Shown here one piece after another: positions 1 to 9,181 of a stretch of DNA of 18,126 nt (within the stretch, counting starts at the first letter, position 1; each line of letters starts with the position of its first letter). This DNA is from CAZQGE01 sp964592815 (GTDB lineage: Bacteria; Bacillota; Clostridia; Christensenellales; CAG-917): contig CAZQGE010000026.1 of assembly GCA_964592815.1 (NCBI GenBank), forward strand, positions 1-18,126, given 5' to 3'. Both the position numbers and the translations under genes were made by a program. A model generated the notes under the pieces. It saw only the letters and a program-made list of their open reading frames with translations. It was not told the origin of the DNA and did not search any database.

Positions 1-3
1 AGA

Positions 4-9
4 TATAAT
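4..9 (+). promoter_or_regulatory. Possible -10 box (TATAAT)
   Basis: An exact consensus -10 hexamer lies at the very start of the window. If used, transcription would start near position 16 and the 35-67 hairpin would be part of the rpoB leader RNA. The -35 is off the window and the sequence is A+T-rich, so a chance match is quite possible. Confidence 0.25.
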
Positions 10-34
10 AGGAAAATGCGCAATAATGCTAATT

Positions 35-67
35 CCTACCCTCAAAAAGTTTAATTTTGGGGGTAGG
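35..67 (+). promoter_or_regulatory. Stable hairpin in rpoB leader (attenuator-like)
   Basis: The arms C35-A47 and T55-G67 pair over 13 bp with one T-G wobble (T42/G60), around the 7-nt loop AGTTTAA. The outer half of the stem is G/C-rich in an otherwise A/T-rich spacer. No T tract follows (the next bases are GGGTTATAAATA), so it is not a standard intrinsic terminator. It could be an attenuator, an RNA processing site or an mRNA-stabilising hairpin between the upstream ribosomal protein genes and rpoB. The 3' arm contains two runs of five G separated by TA (59-70). Confidence 0.5.
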
Positions 68-186
68 GGGTTATAAATATAAAGTAAATAAGAGCGCAAA
101 GCATCAAACAAATCAGAAAGCGGACAAAAAAAATTTAATTAAAAGAAATTTTTTCGCAAATTTGTAGTTTTTTTAAGGAGTGAAAT

Positions 187-3100
187 ATGTCCCAAAGAAT
201 TCACAACAAAATGTACGGAACAACCGAAAGACGTGATTTTTCAAAAATTAACGATGTCTTGGATATTCCGTACCTCATTGAAGTGCAAAAGAAATCTTAT
301 GCAAACTTCATCGATGCCGGTATCAGAGAAGTATTTTCAGATTATTCTCCGATTGTCGACTTTTCAGGCAGACTCAAACTGGAATTTTTGTCACACAGTT
401 TGGAAGGCGAACCTAAATACAGCGTTAAAGAATGTAAAGACCGTGATACCACGTATGCTTTGCCTTTGCGTGTTAAAGCTCGCTTGACAAACAATGAAAC
501 AGGAGAAGTTGTTGACCAAGAAGTGTTTATGGGCGACTTCCCACTTATGACAGATTCTGGTTCTTTTATTATCAACGGCGCAGAACGTGTAATAGTCAGC
601 CAACTTGTTAGAAGCCCTGGCGTATATAACGCAAAGACTTTGGATAAAAACGGTGTTCCTCGTTATGCAACAACTGTCATTCCTAACCGTGGCGCGTGGC
701 TTGATTTTGAACAAGACCAAAATGACATTATGTGGGTTCACGTTGACCGTCAAAGAAAAATTACCGTTACAACTCTTGTCCGTGCCCTTGGTTTTGGTAC
801 AGATGAAGAAATAGCAGAACTTTTCGGCGATGACGAGATGATGAAAATCACATGCGATAAAGACGTAAACTGCAAGAGTGAAGAAGCAGGTAAAATTGAT
901 TTATTCCGTCGTTTGCGTCCAGGCGAAGTTCCAACTTCAGAAGGCGCAGACATTCTTATAAAAAATACTTTTTACGATTACAAGAAATATGACCTTGCAA
1001 GAGTTGGCAGATATAAGTACAATAAAAAACTTGCTATTGCTTCCCGTATTGAAGGTTATACTCTGGCAGAAGACGTCGTAAGTCCTTTGACAGGTGAAAT
1101 TCTTGCTCAAAAGGGTGAAAAAGTTTCTGAGCAACAAGCTCTTGAAATTCAAAACAATGCAGTAAACGTGGTATATCTTGCCTACACGGATAAGGAAGGA
1201 ATTGATAGACGTTTCAAGGTTATCGGCAACAATATGGTAGATTTGAACGCTTTTGTTGAATGCAATCCACGTGAACTTGGCATTCTTGAAAAAGTTTACT
1301 ATCCAAATTTGAAAAAGTTGCTTGATGAATTTGGCTCAAACAAAGACGAGTTGTTGCTTGCAATCAAGAGTTCTGTTGATGAATTGGTTTATAAGCACAT
1401 CGTGCTTGACGACATCATTTCAACAATCAGCTACAACTTGGGGCTTAGATACGGCTTTGGCGAGTGCGACGATATTGACCACTTGGCAAACAGACGTGTT
1501 CGTGCAGTTGGCGAGTTATTGCAAAATCAATTCCGTATTGGTATTTCCCGCTTAGAAAGAGTTATAAAGGAAAGAATGGCTTCCATTCAAGAGGGCGTTG
1601 AAATCACTCCTCAAACGCTCATCAACATTAGACCTGTAACAAGCGCCGTAAAAGAATTTTTCGGTTCGTCACAGTTGTCACAATTTATGGACCAGCCTAA
1701 CCCGATTGCAGAACTTACGCATAAGAGAAAATTGTCCGCATTAGGACCTGGCGGTTTGAACCGTGAAAGAGCAAGTTTTGAAGTGCGTGACGTTCACCAC
1801 TCTCACTATGGACGTATGTGTCCTATTGAAACGCCAGAAGGTCAAAACATTGGTCTTATTTCTTCACTTTCAACTTATGCAAAAGTCAACGAATACGGGT
1901 TTATTGAAACTCCGTACAGAAAAATTGAAAAAGAAACTGGTGTTGTGACAGACGACGTCGTTTATATGACGGCTGACACAGAAGATAAATACATCATAGC
2001 TCAGGCAAACGAAGAATTGTTTGACGAAGATACTTACGTTACCGATGAAAAGACTGGCGAAAAGGAATTGCACTTAAAAAATACTTTCGTTCGTAATCGT
2101 GTTATGTGCCGTATCCAAAGCGATATTCGTGAAGTTAACAAAGCAAGAGTTGACTATATGGACGTTTCTCCAAAACAGTTGATTTCTATTGCTACCGCAT
2201 TGATACCATTCCTTGAAAACGACGATACAAACCGTGCGTTGATGGGCTCAAACATGCAACGTCAAGCAGTACCTTTACTTCGTCCAGAAGCTCCTATGAT
2301 TGCAACTGGTGTTGAACACAAAATTGCATACGATAGCGGAGTGCTTAAAGTTGCAAAACACGATGGTTTTGTGAAGTACGTTGACAGCGAAGTTATTGAA
2401 GTTGAAACGGCAGACGGCAGCATTGACAAGTACGTTATGTCAAAGTTTGAAAGAAGCAACCAATCAACTTGCATTACTCAACATCCAATTGTTTCAAAAG
2501 GAGACAAAGTTTTTGCTCCTGTTTTTGACGAAAACGAAAATCTTATAAAAGAAGGTACGGTGCTTGCAGACGGTCCTGCAACAGATAAAGGCGAACTGGC
2601 TCTTGGCAGAAACATTCTCATTGGCTTTATGTCTTGGGAAGGCTACAACTATGAAGACGCAATTTTGATTAGTGAAGAACTTGTGCGCGACGACGTGTTT
2701 ACTTCAATCCACATTGAAGAACACGAAACAGAAGCCAGAGATACCAAACTTGGTGAAGAACAAATTACACGTGATATTCCAAACCTCAGCGATGAAGCAT
2801 TGAAGAATTTGGATGAAAACGGAATTGTTATGGTTGGCGCGGAAGTCAGAAGCGGAGATATTCTTGTTGGTAAAGTTACTCCAAAGGGCGAAACTGAACT
2901 TACTCCCGAAGAAAGACTTTTAAGAGCTATTTTCGGTGAAAAAGCAAGAGAAGTTCGTGATACGTCTTTGCGTGTGCCAAACGGTGAAGGCGGTATCGTT
3001 GTTGACGTTAAGATTTTTACAAGAAAAAATAAGGACGAACTTGCTCCTGGAGTAAACAAACTTGTCCGAGTTTATATTGCGCAAAAGAGAAAAATTTCTG

Positions 3101-4062
3101 TTGGTGATAAAATGGCTGGTCGTCACGGTAACAAAGGTGTTGTATCACGTGTGTTGCCAAAAGAAGATATGCCATTCCTCGCAGACGGAACTCCGTTGCA
3201 AATCGTACTTAACCCGTTGGGCGTTCCTTCCCGTATGAATATTGGACAGGTTTTGGAAGTTCACTTGGGCTTGGTTGCTCATATGCTTGACTGGAAAGTC
3301 GCAACTCCTGTTTTTGACGGCGCAAGCGAGCAAGATATAAAACAACTTTTCTTTGACAACGGAATTACAAATGAAGATGGAGCAGTCGATGGAAAAATTC
3401 AGCTTTACGATGGAAGAACAGGCGAACCTTTTGAAAACCGCGTAACAGTTGGATATATGTACTACCTCAAACTGCATCACCTCGTTGACGATAAAATTCA
3501 CGCAAGAAGTACAGGTCCATACAGCTTGGTAACGCAACAACCTCTTGGTGGTAAAGCTCAATTTGGTGGACAACGTTTCGGTGAAATGGAAGTTTGGGCG
3601 TTGGAAGCATACGGCGCAGCAAATATCTTGCAAGAAATTTTGACTGTAAAATCAGACGACGTTGTGGGCAGAGTTAAGACTTACGAATCAATCGTCAAAG
3701 GAAATAACATATCTGAACCCGGTATCCCTGAATCATTTAAGGTTTTGGTCAAGGAATTGCAAAGTTTGGGCTTGGACGTTAAGGTTCTCACCGATACTAA
3801 CGATGAAGTTAAACTCCGTGATTATGCTGACGAGGAAATGGACTTTGATACAACTCCTGCTGTTAAGGATACAGATATGAAGGAATTGGATTTGTTCAGC
3901 GATGGCAACATTTTTGACAACTTCAACGCAGGCAACGAGGGCTTGGACAATATGTTTGACAGCGGTGAAGATGATGACGAAAGCATTTTTAGTTCGCTGA
4001 CACAGGGCGTAGCCGATATGAATGAGATTTTTGGTAACGGCAACGACAAGGACGAGGAATAG
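187..4062 (+). CDS. rpoB: DNA-directed RNA polymerase subunit beta
   Basis: This 1291-aa protein is the beta subunit of RNA polymerase, which with beta' forms the catalytic cleft. It aligns by eye with Bacillus RpoB along its full length. The rifampicin cluster (SQFMDQ...LSALGPGG, about residues 496-523) is followed by the strongly conserved GRMCPIETPEGQNIGLI segment. Near the C terminus are the GDKMAGRHGNKG and GGKAQFGGQRFGEMEVWALEAYGA motifs. Start ATG is preceded by AAGGAG with 6 nt spacing. Residue K515 occupies the position of E. coli R529. An acidic, Phe-spaced tail (about 1210-1291) makes the protein about 100 aa longer than Bacillus RpoB. The stop TAG overlaps the rpoC ribosome binding site, so rpoB and rpoC are co-transcribed. 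Confidence 0.99.
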   Translation: MSQRIHNKMYGTTERRDFSKINDVLDIPYLIEVQKKSYANFIDAGIREVFSDYSPIVDFSGRLKLEFLSHSLEGEPKYSVKECKDRDTTYALPLRVKARLTNNETGEVVDQEVFMGDFPLMTDSGSFIINGAERVIVSQLVRSPGVYNAKTLDKNGVPRYATTVIPNRGAWLDFEQDQNDIMWVHVDRQRKITVTTLVRALGFGTDEEIAELFGDDEMMKITCDKDVNCKSEEAGKIDLFRRLRPGEVPTSEGADILIKNTFYDYKKYDLARVGRYKYNKKLAIASRIEGYTLAEDVVSPLTGEILAQKGEKVSEQQALEIQNNAVNVVYLAYTDKEGIDRRFKVIGNNMVDLNAFVECNPRELGILEKVYYPNLKKLLDEFGSNKDELLLAIKSSVDELVYKHIVLDDIISTISYNLGLRYGFGECDDIDHLANRRVRAVGELLQNQFRIGISRLERVIKERMASIQEGVEITPQTLINIRPVTSAVKEFFGSSQLSQFMDQPNPIAELTHKRKLSALGPGGLNRERASFEVRDVHHSHYGRMCPIETPEGQNIGLISSLSTYAKVNEYGFIETPYRKIEKETGVVTDDVVYMTADTEDKYIIAQANEELFDEDTYVTDEKTGEKELHLKNTFVRNRVMCRIQSDIREVNKARVDYMDVSPKQLISIATALIPFLENDDTNRALMGSNMQRQAVPLLRPEAPMIATGVEHKIAYDSGVLKVAKHDGFVKYVDSEVIEVETADGSIDKYVMSKFERSNQSTCITQHPIVSKGDKVFAPVFDENENLIKEGTVLADGPATDKGELALGRNILIGFMSWEGYNYEDAILISEELVRDDVFTSIHIEEHETEARDTKLGEEQITRDIPNLSDEALKNLDENGIVMVGAEVRSGDILVGKVTPKGETELTPEERLLRAIFGEKAREVRDTSLRVPNGEGGIVVDVKIFTRKNKDELAPGVNKLVRVYIAQKRKISVGDKMAGRHGNKGVVSRVLPKEDMPFLADGTPLQIVLNPLGVPSRMNIGQVLEVHLGLVAHMLDWKVATPVFDGASEQDIKQLFFDNGITNEDGAVDGKIQLYDGRTGEPFENRVTVGYMYYLKLHHLVDDKIHARSTGPYSLVTQQPLGGKAQFGGQRFGEMEVWALEAYGAANILQEILTVKSDDVVGRVKTYESIVKGNNISEPGIPESFKVLVKELQSLGLDVKVLTDTNDEVKLRDYADEEMDFDTTPAVKDTDMKELDLFSDGNIFDNFNAGNEGLDNMFDSGEDDDESIFSSLTQGVADMNEIFGNGNDKDEE

Positions 4063-4076
4063 GAGGTCAATAATAT

Positions 4077-7000
4077 ATGTATGAATTAAGTAACTTTGAC
4101 TCAATTCAAATAGGTATTGCTTCACCTGAGAAAATTAGAGAATGGTCTCACGGTGAGGTATTGAAACCTGAAACAATAAATTACCGCACGCAAAAACCCG
4201 AAAGAGACGGTCTTTTCTGCGAAAGGATTTTCGGGCCAACCCGTGACTGGGAATGCCACTGTGGTAGATATAAAAGAGTGCGTTATAAAGGTATAGTTTG
4301 CGAAAAGTGTGGCGTTGAGGTTACCAAAGCCAAGGTTCGTCGTGAAAGAATGGGACACATTGAACTTGCGACTCCTGTTTCACACATTTGGTATTTTAGA
4401 GGTGTACCTTCAAGAATAGGCTTGCTTTTGGACATATCTCCAAAGGACTTAGAACAAGTCATCTACTTTGCATCTTTCATCGTCCTTGACCCAGGTAAAG
4501 TTAAGGAAATTGTAAAAAAGCAAATTATCAATGATAAAGAATATCGTGAATTGCTTGAGAATTATGACGTAAAAGATTTCAGAGTTGGTATGGGCGCAGA
4601 AGCAATCAAAGAATTGCTTATGGAAATCGACTTGGAAGCCGACAGCGAAATGCTCAAAGAAATTGTTGTACATTCAGTTGGTCAAAAACGTATCAAGGCT
4701 GTAAAACGTTTGGAAATTGTTGAAGCTTTCCGTATGTCAGGCAACCGTCCCGAGTGGATGGTGTTGGACGTGCTTCCCGTACTTCCTCCTGACCTGCGTC
4801 CTATGGTTCCATTGGACGGCGGAAGATTTGCAACTTCTGACCTCAATGATTTGTATCGCAGAGTTATAAACAGAAACAACCGATTGAAAAAACTCAAAGA
4901 ATTGGGCGCACCAGATATTATCGTAAGAAACGAAAAACGTATGCTTCAAGAAGCCGTTGACGCTCTTATAGATAACGGTCGCAGAGGCAAAGCAGTTGCT
5001 GGACCTGGAAACCGTGACCTCAAATCTTTGTCAGGAATGCTTCGTGGTAAACAAGGACGTTTCCGTCAAAACCTTTTGGGTAAACGTGTTGACTACTCTG
5101 GCCGTTCAGTTATCGTTGTTGGTCCTGAACTCAAACTTTATCAATGCGGATTGCCAAAAGAAATGGCTCTTGAATTGTTCAAGCCATTTATTATGAAAAA
5201 ACTTGTTGAGCAGAATTTATGCCACAACATAAAAAGCGCAAAAAGATTTGTTGACACAGGAAAGAACCAAGTTTGGGATATTCTTGAAGACATTATCAAG
5301 GACCACCCAGTTATGTTGAACCGTGCTCCTACACTTCACCGTTTGGGTATTCAAGCATTTGAACCAGTTTTGGTTGAGGGTAGAGCAATCAAATTGCACC
5401 CGTTGGCTTGTGGCGCATTTAACGCTGACTTCGACGGCGACCAAATGGCTGTTCACGTTCCACTTTCAATAGAAGCGCAAGCGGAAGCAAGAATTTTGAT
5501 GCTTTGCACAAACAATATTTTGAAATTATCTGACGGCAAGCCTATTGTTTCTCCAACGCAGGATATGGTTATTGGTTCATATTACCTTACAATCGTTAGA
5601 CCTGGAGCAAAGGGTGAAGGAAAATATTTCAGTTCATTTGATGAAGCATATATGGCTTACATTGAAAAGGAAATTACACTTCAAACATTGTGCTATATCC
5701 GTGCAGAATATACGTTGGAAGACGGTTCAAAAGCTACAAAGATGATGCATACAACCGTTGGACGTTGCATATTTAACCAAAACATTCCACAAGACTTGCA
5801 CTTCCTGGATAGAACCAAAAAGGAAAACGACGGACAACTTGAAATTGAAGGAATTTTGGGCGTAAACGCTTCTTTGGCACAAGTTCAATTCCTTGAAATT
5901 GTTGATATGTTCAGAAAAGGCACAGCAGACAAAGATGCTTGCGCACGCGTACGTACAATATTAAAGAGAAGCAATGTAACTGATACTCAAATTGAAAAGA
6001 TTGCTTCAATTATAAAAGAAGCGGGCGACTTTGACATTGCAGACACTAAGAATAATTTGCAAGCCATTACTACGCTTAGAAAAGATATTCAAAAGGTAAT
6101 TGGCGAAAAGGCTTTGGCTATTGGCAAAAAGCAATTATCACAAATTGTTGATAACTGCTTCAAATATCATGGAGCAACAGAAACCGCTGCAACGTTGGAT
6201 AAAATTAAGGCATTGGGTTATAAATATTCAACTATTGGCGCAATCACGGCAAGTGTATTTGATATGCACGTTCCAGCTGCAAAGAAAGGAATTATCAAAG
6301 CCGCAGAAGAAAAAGTCGTCAATATTGAAAGAAACTTTGCAAGAGGTATCGTAACTGATGACGAACGTTATCAAACAGTTGTTAAAGTTTGGAAACAAGC
6401 ATCTGACGACGTTGAAAAAGAATTGGTTAAAGGTCTTGATGACTTCAACCCAATTTGGATGATGGCAAACTCAGGCGCGCGTGGTAATATGGGACAAATT
6501 CGTCAGCTTGCTGGTATGCGTGGTCTTATGGCTGACCCTTCAGGACGTACTTTGGAACTTCCTGTTAGAGCGTCATTCCGTGAAGGACTTTCAGTTTTGG
6601 AATACTTTATTTCATCACACGGTGGAAGAAAAGGTCTTGCCGATACTGCTTTGAAAACTGCTGACTCTGGTTATCTTACAAGACGTTTGGTTGACGTTTC
6701 TCACTCTGTTATTGTTCGTGAGGACGACTGCGGAGATACGAAAGGAACGTACATCACGGCAATTAAGGAAGGCAAGAGCGAAATTGAAGCATTGCGTGAC
6801 AGAATTGCTGGCAGATATACCATTGATGCAGTTGTTAATCCAACAACAGGCGAAATTATTGTTGACGCTGACACAATGATAAGCGATGACAAGGCTCGTG
6901 AAATTGAAAATGCAGGAGTTGAAGGCGTACTTATTCGTTCAGTTCTTACTTGCAAAGCTAGAAACGGTATTTGCGCAAAGTGTTACGGAAAGGATATGTC

Positions 7001-7889
7001 AAACGGAACCAACGTCAAACTTGGTGAAGCTGTTGGTATCATTGCAGCACAATCAATCGGTGAACCTGGTACTCAGCTTACAATGAGAACCTTCCACTCA
7101 GGTGGTGTTGCAACTGGTGACGATATCACGCAAGGTTTGCCTCGTGTTGAAGAATTGTTTGAAGCTAGACGTCCAAAAGGTCAAGCTGTTATAACTGAAA
7201 ACGACGGAGTAGTTCATATTGCTGACGACAGCCGTGAAATTACGGTTACAGGTCCAGACGGAGAAGCAAAGGCTTACCCAATTCCTTACGGCGCAAAGCT
7301 AAAAGTTGAACAAGGCTCTATGGTTGACGCGGGCGACCCACTTACCAAAGGTTCAATCAATCCTCAGGATATGATGAGAGCAAAAGGTGTTAAGGGTGTT
7401 CAAGAATACCTTGCAAAAGAAGTTCAATCAGCATACCGTTTGTCAGGCGTTGAAATCAATGATAAACACGTTGAAGTCATCGTAAGACAAATGCTTAGAA
7501 AAGTTAGAATTGAAAACCAAGGTGATACTGAAATGTTGCCAGGCACACTTGTTGATATCTTCGCTTATGAAGATGCAAACGAAAAGGCTTTGGAAAACGG
7601 CGGAGCTCCCGCAAGCGCAAAGAGAACCTTGCTTGGAATTACAAAGGCAGCTTTGGCAACTGAATCATTCCTTTCAGCGGCATCATTCCAAGAAACTGCA
7701 AAAGTTCTTACGGAAGCTGCAATCAAAAACAAGGTTGACCCGTTGCTCGGCTTGAAAGAAAACGTTATCATTGGTAAACTTATTCCAGCGGGAACAGGTA
7801 TGAAAATTTATAAAAATTTAACCACAGCTTATACTGAAGAACCTAAACAAGTGGTTGTTACAGAAGGTGTGGTCACGGAAGAAGAATAA
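4077..7889 (+). CDS. rpoC: DNA-directed RNA polymerase subunit beta'
   Basis: This 1270-aa protein is the beta' subunit, carrying the Mg2+-binding active site. Visible elements are the N-terminal zinc site C60, C62, C75, C78; the switch region around GRFRQNLLGKRVDYSGRSVI; and the catalytic NADFDGD at residues 449-455. These are followed by the bridge-helix region with HGGRKGLADTALKTADSGYL, the second zinc site C885, C959, C966, C969, and the trigger-loop segment GEPGTQLTMRTFHSGG from about residue 995. All expected key residues are present. An AGGAGGT site at 4061-4067 overlaps the rpoB stop, 9 nt before ATG. The gene starts 14 nt after rpoB and its TAA shares its last base with the metK ATG. 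It is somewhat longer than Bacillus RpoC (about 1199 aa) but has no evident foreign insertion. Confidence 0.99.
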   Translation: MYELSNFDSIQIGIASPEKIREWSHGEVLKPETINYRTQKPERDGLFCERIFGPTRDWECHCGRYKRVRYKGIVCEKCGVEVTKAKVRRERMGHIELATPVSHIWYFRGVPSRIGLLLDISPKDLEQVIYFASFIVLDPGKVKEIVKKQIINDKEYRELLENYDVKDFRVGMGAEAIKELLMEIDLEADSEMLKEIVVHSVGQKRIKAVKRLEIVEAFRMSGNRPEWMVLDVLPVLPPDLRPMVPLDGGRFATSDLNDLYRRVINRNNRLKKLKELGAPDIIVRNEKRMLQEAVDALIDNGRRGKAVAGPGNRDLKSLSGMLRGKQGRFRQNLLGKRVDYSGRSVIVVGPELKLYQCGLPKEMALELFKPFIMKKLVEQNLCHNIKSAKRFVDTGKNQVWDILEDIIKDHPVMLNRAPTLHRLGIQAFEPVLVEGRAIKLHPLACGAFNADFDGDQMAVHVPLSIEAQAEARILMLCTNNILKLSDGKPIVSPTQDMVIGSYYLTIVRPGAKGEGKYFSSFDEAYMAYIEKEITLQTLCYIRAEYTLEDGSKATKMMHTTVGRCIFNQNIPQDLHFLDRTKKENDGQLEIEGILGVNASLAQVQFLEIVDMFRKGTADKDACARVRTILKRSNVTDTQIEKIASIIKEAGDFDIADTKNNLQAITTLRKDIQKVIGEKALAIGKKQLSQIVDNCFKYHGATETAATLDKIKALGYKYSTIGAITASVFDMHVPAAKKGIIKAAEEKVVNIERNFARGIVTDDERYQTVVKVWKQASDDVEKELVKGLDDFNPIWMMANSGARGNMGQIRQLAGMRGLMADPSGRTLELPVRASFREGLSVLEYFISSHGGRKGLADTALKTADSGYLTRRLVDVSHSVIVREDDCGDTKGTYITAIKEGKSEIEALRDRIAGRYTIDAVVNPTTGEIIVDADTMISDDKAREIENAGVEGVLIRSVLTCKARNGICAKCYGKDMSNGTNVKLGEAVGIIAAQSIGEPGTQLTMRTFHSGGVATGDDITQGLPRVEELFEARRPKGQAVITENDGVVHIADDSREITVTGPDGEAKAYPIPYGAKLKVEQGSMVDAGDPLTKGSINPQDMMRAKGVKGVQEYLAKEVQSAYRLSGVEINDKHVEVIVRQMLRKVRIENQGDTEMLPGTLVDIFAYEDANEKALENGGAPASAKRTLLGITKAALATESFLSAASFQETAKVLTEAAIKNKVDPLLGLKENVIIGKLIPAGTGMKIYKNLTTAYTEEPKQVVVTEGVVTEEE

Positions 7890-9067
7890 TGGAAAGAAAA
7901 CTCTTTACGTCGGAAAGTGTCACAGAAGGACATCCCGATAAAGTATGCGACCAAATTGCAGATGCTATCCTCGATGATATTTTCACCGAGGATAACAAGG
8001 CACGAGTTGCCGTTGAAGTTTGCGCAACGACAGGTATGGTTATGGTCTTTGGAGAAGTTACCACTTCTCACTATACCGACATACCTGGTGTTGTTCGAGA
8101 AGTAATAAAAGACATAGGCTACAATGACAGTTCATTGGGCTTTGACTACAAAACTTGCGCTGTTTTAAGTTCGCTTGATGAACAATCTAAGGATATAGCC
8201 TTGGGTGTTGACAATGCAACAGACGGTGAAGGCGAAAATGAATTTGAAAAAATTGGAGCAGGCGACCAAGGTATGATGTTTGGATACGCAACCGATGAAA
8301 CAAAGGAACTTATGCCTTTGTCTTTGGTGCTTGCCCACGCATTGACAAAAAAACTTACCGACGTCCGTAAGGCAAATGAACTTTCATATTTGCGTCCAGA
8401 TGGAAAATCACAAGTTACGGTTGAGTATATAGACGGTGTTCCTGAAAGAGTTGATACCATTGTCATTTCAACTCAGCACTCAGAAGACGTCGATTTGGAT
8501 ACTTTGGAAAAGGACGTAATTGAAAAGGTAATTATGCCGTCAATTCCCGAAGAATATATGGATGACGATACAAAAATTTATATCAATCCAACGGGTAGAT
8601 TTGTCATTGGCGGACCAGCAGGCGACAGCGGTGTTACGGGCAGAAAGATTATTGTTGACACCTATGGCGGAGCTTGTGCTCACGGTGGTGGTGCATTGTC
8701 TGGAAAAGACCCTACTAAGGTTGACAGAAGTGCGTCATATATGGCAAGATACGTTGCTAAAAATCTTGTTGCATCGGGCATTTGCAAAAAAATTGAAATT
8801 CAAGTTGCCTATGCAATTGGTATGGCTCACCCTGTATCTATTTATGCAAATACATTTGGAACTGGCAGAGTTGAAGATGAAGAAATAGCTAAAATTATTA
8901 AAAAGGTTTTCGATTTAAGACCACTTGCAATTATAAAACAACTTAAACTTGACAGACCAATTTACAGAGCAACTTCAAATTACGGACATTTTGGAAGGCA
9001 AGGTTTTTCGTGGGAAGAAACAGACAAAGTTGACCAAATTGTTGACATTTGGAACAAATTAAAATAA
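7889..9067 (+). CDS. metK: S-adenosylmethionine synthetase
   Basis: Methionine adenosyltransferase makes S-adenosylmethionine from methionine and ATP in the cytoplasm. The 392-aa length is normal for the family. Signatures are TEGHPDKVCDQIADAILD (from residue 12, with H15 and D17), GAGDQG at 123-128, and GGPAGDSG from 241, followed by the GGACAHGGGALSGKDPTKVDRS substrate and metal-binding segment. The start ATG overlaps the rpoC TAA by one base. A GGAAG Shine-Dalgarno-like sequence lies inside the end of rpoC (7877-7881, 7 nt spacing). Translation is therefore probably coupled to rpoC. There is no upstream untranslated space for the SAM riboswitch that often precedes metK in Bacillota. A strong terminator follows 13 nt after the stop. 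Confidence 0.98.
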   Translation: MERKLFTSESVTEGHPDKVCDQIADAILDDIFTEDNKARVAVEVCATTGMVMVFGEVTTSHYTDIPGVVREVIKDIGYNDSSLGFDYKTCAVLSSLDEQSKDIALGVDNATDGEGENEFEKIGAGDQGMMFGYATDETKELMPLSLVLAHALTKKLTDVRKANELSYLRPDGKSQVTVEYIDGVPERVDTIVISTQHSEDVDLDTLEKDVIEKVIMPSIPEEYMDDDTKIYINPTGRFVIGGPAGDSGVTGRKIIVDTYGGACAHGGGALSGKDPTKVDRSASYMARYVAKNLVASGICKKIEIQVAYAIGMAHPVSIYANTFGTGRVEDEEIAKIIKKVFDLRPLAIIKQLKLDRPIYRATSNYGHFGRQGFSWEETDKVDQIVDIWNKLK

Positions 9068-9079
9068 ATGAAATCAAAT

Positions 9080-9107
9080 AAAAGGCAAGGCTTGTCCTTG
9101 CCTTTTT
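9080..9107 (+). terminator. Rho-independent terminator after metK
   Basis: Arms A9080-G9090 and C9096-T9106 form a perfect 11-bp stem around the loop CTTGT, and the descending arm runs straight into TTTTT. It lies just downstream of the metK stop and ends the rpoB-rpoC-metK unit. Confidence 0.9.
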
Positions 9108-9181
9108 CATAAACAAGATAATTAACAAAATGTAGATATGCTTTAAGTTCGGCAAAAGATGTAATAAGCAAAAAGGAGACA

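Larger units (their letters stand above)
1..186 (+). other. rpoB upstream leader region, no gene
   Basis: No coding region is seen here, and the end of an upstream gene such as rplL is not visible. It holds a perfect -10 hexamer TATAAT at 4-9 whose -35 would lie outside the window, a strong hairpin at 35-67, and a very A+T-rich stretch from 71. The AAGGAG ribosome binding site of rpoB is at 175-180. The region 126-154 contains weak A/T self-complementarity that I do not regard as a real structure. Whether transcription starts here or reads through from upstream ribosomal protein genes cannot be decided from the window. Confidence 0.6.

Noticed and set aside
7780..7888. SAM riboswitch upstream of metK
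   Set aside because: The region is the coding end of rpoC, and the untranslated gap is negative (1-nt overlap). No S-box leader can be fitted.
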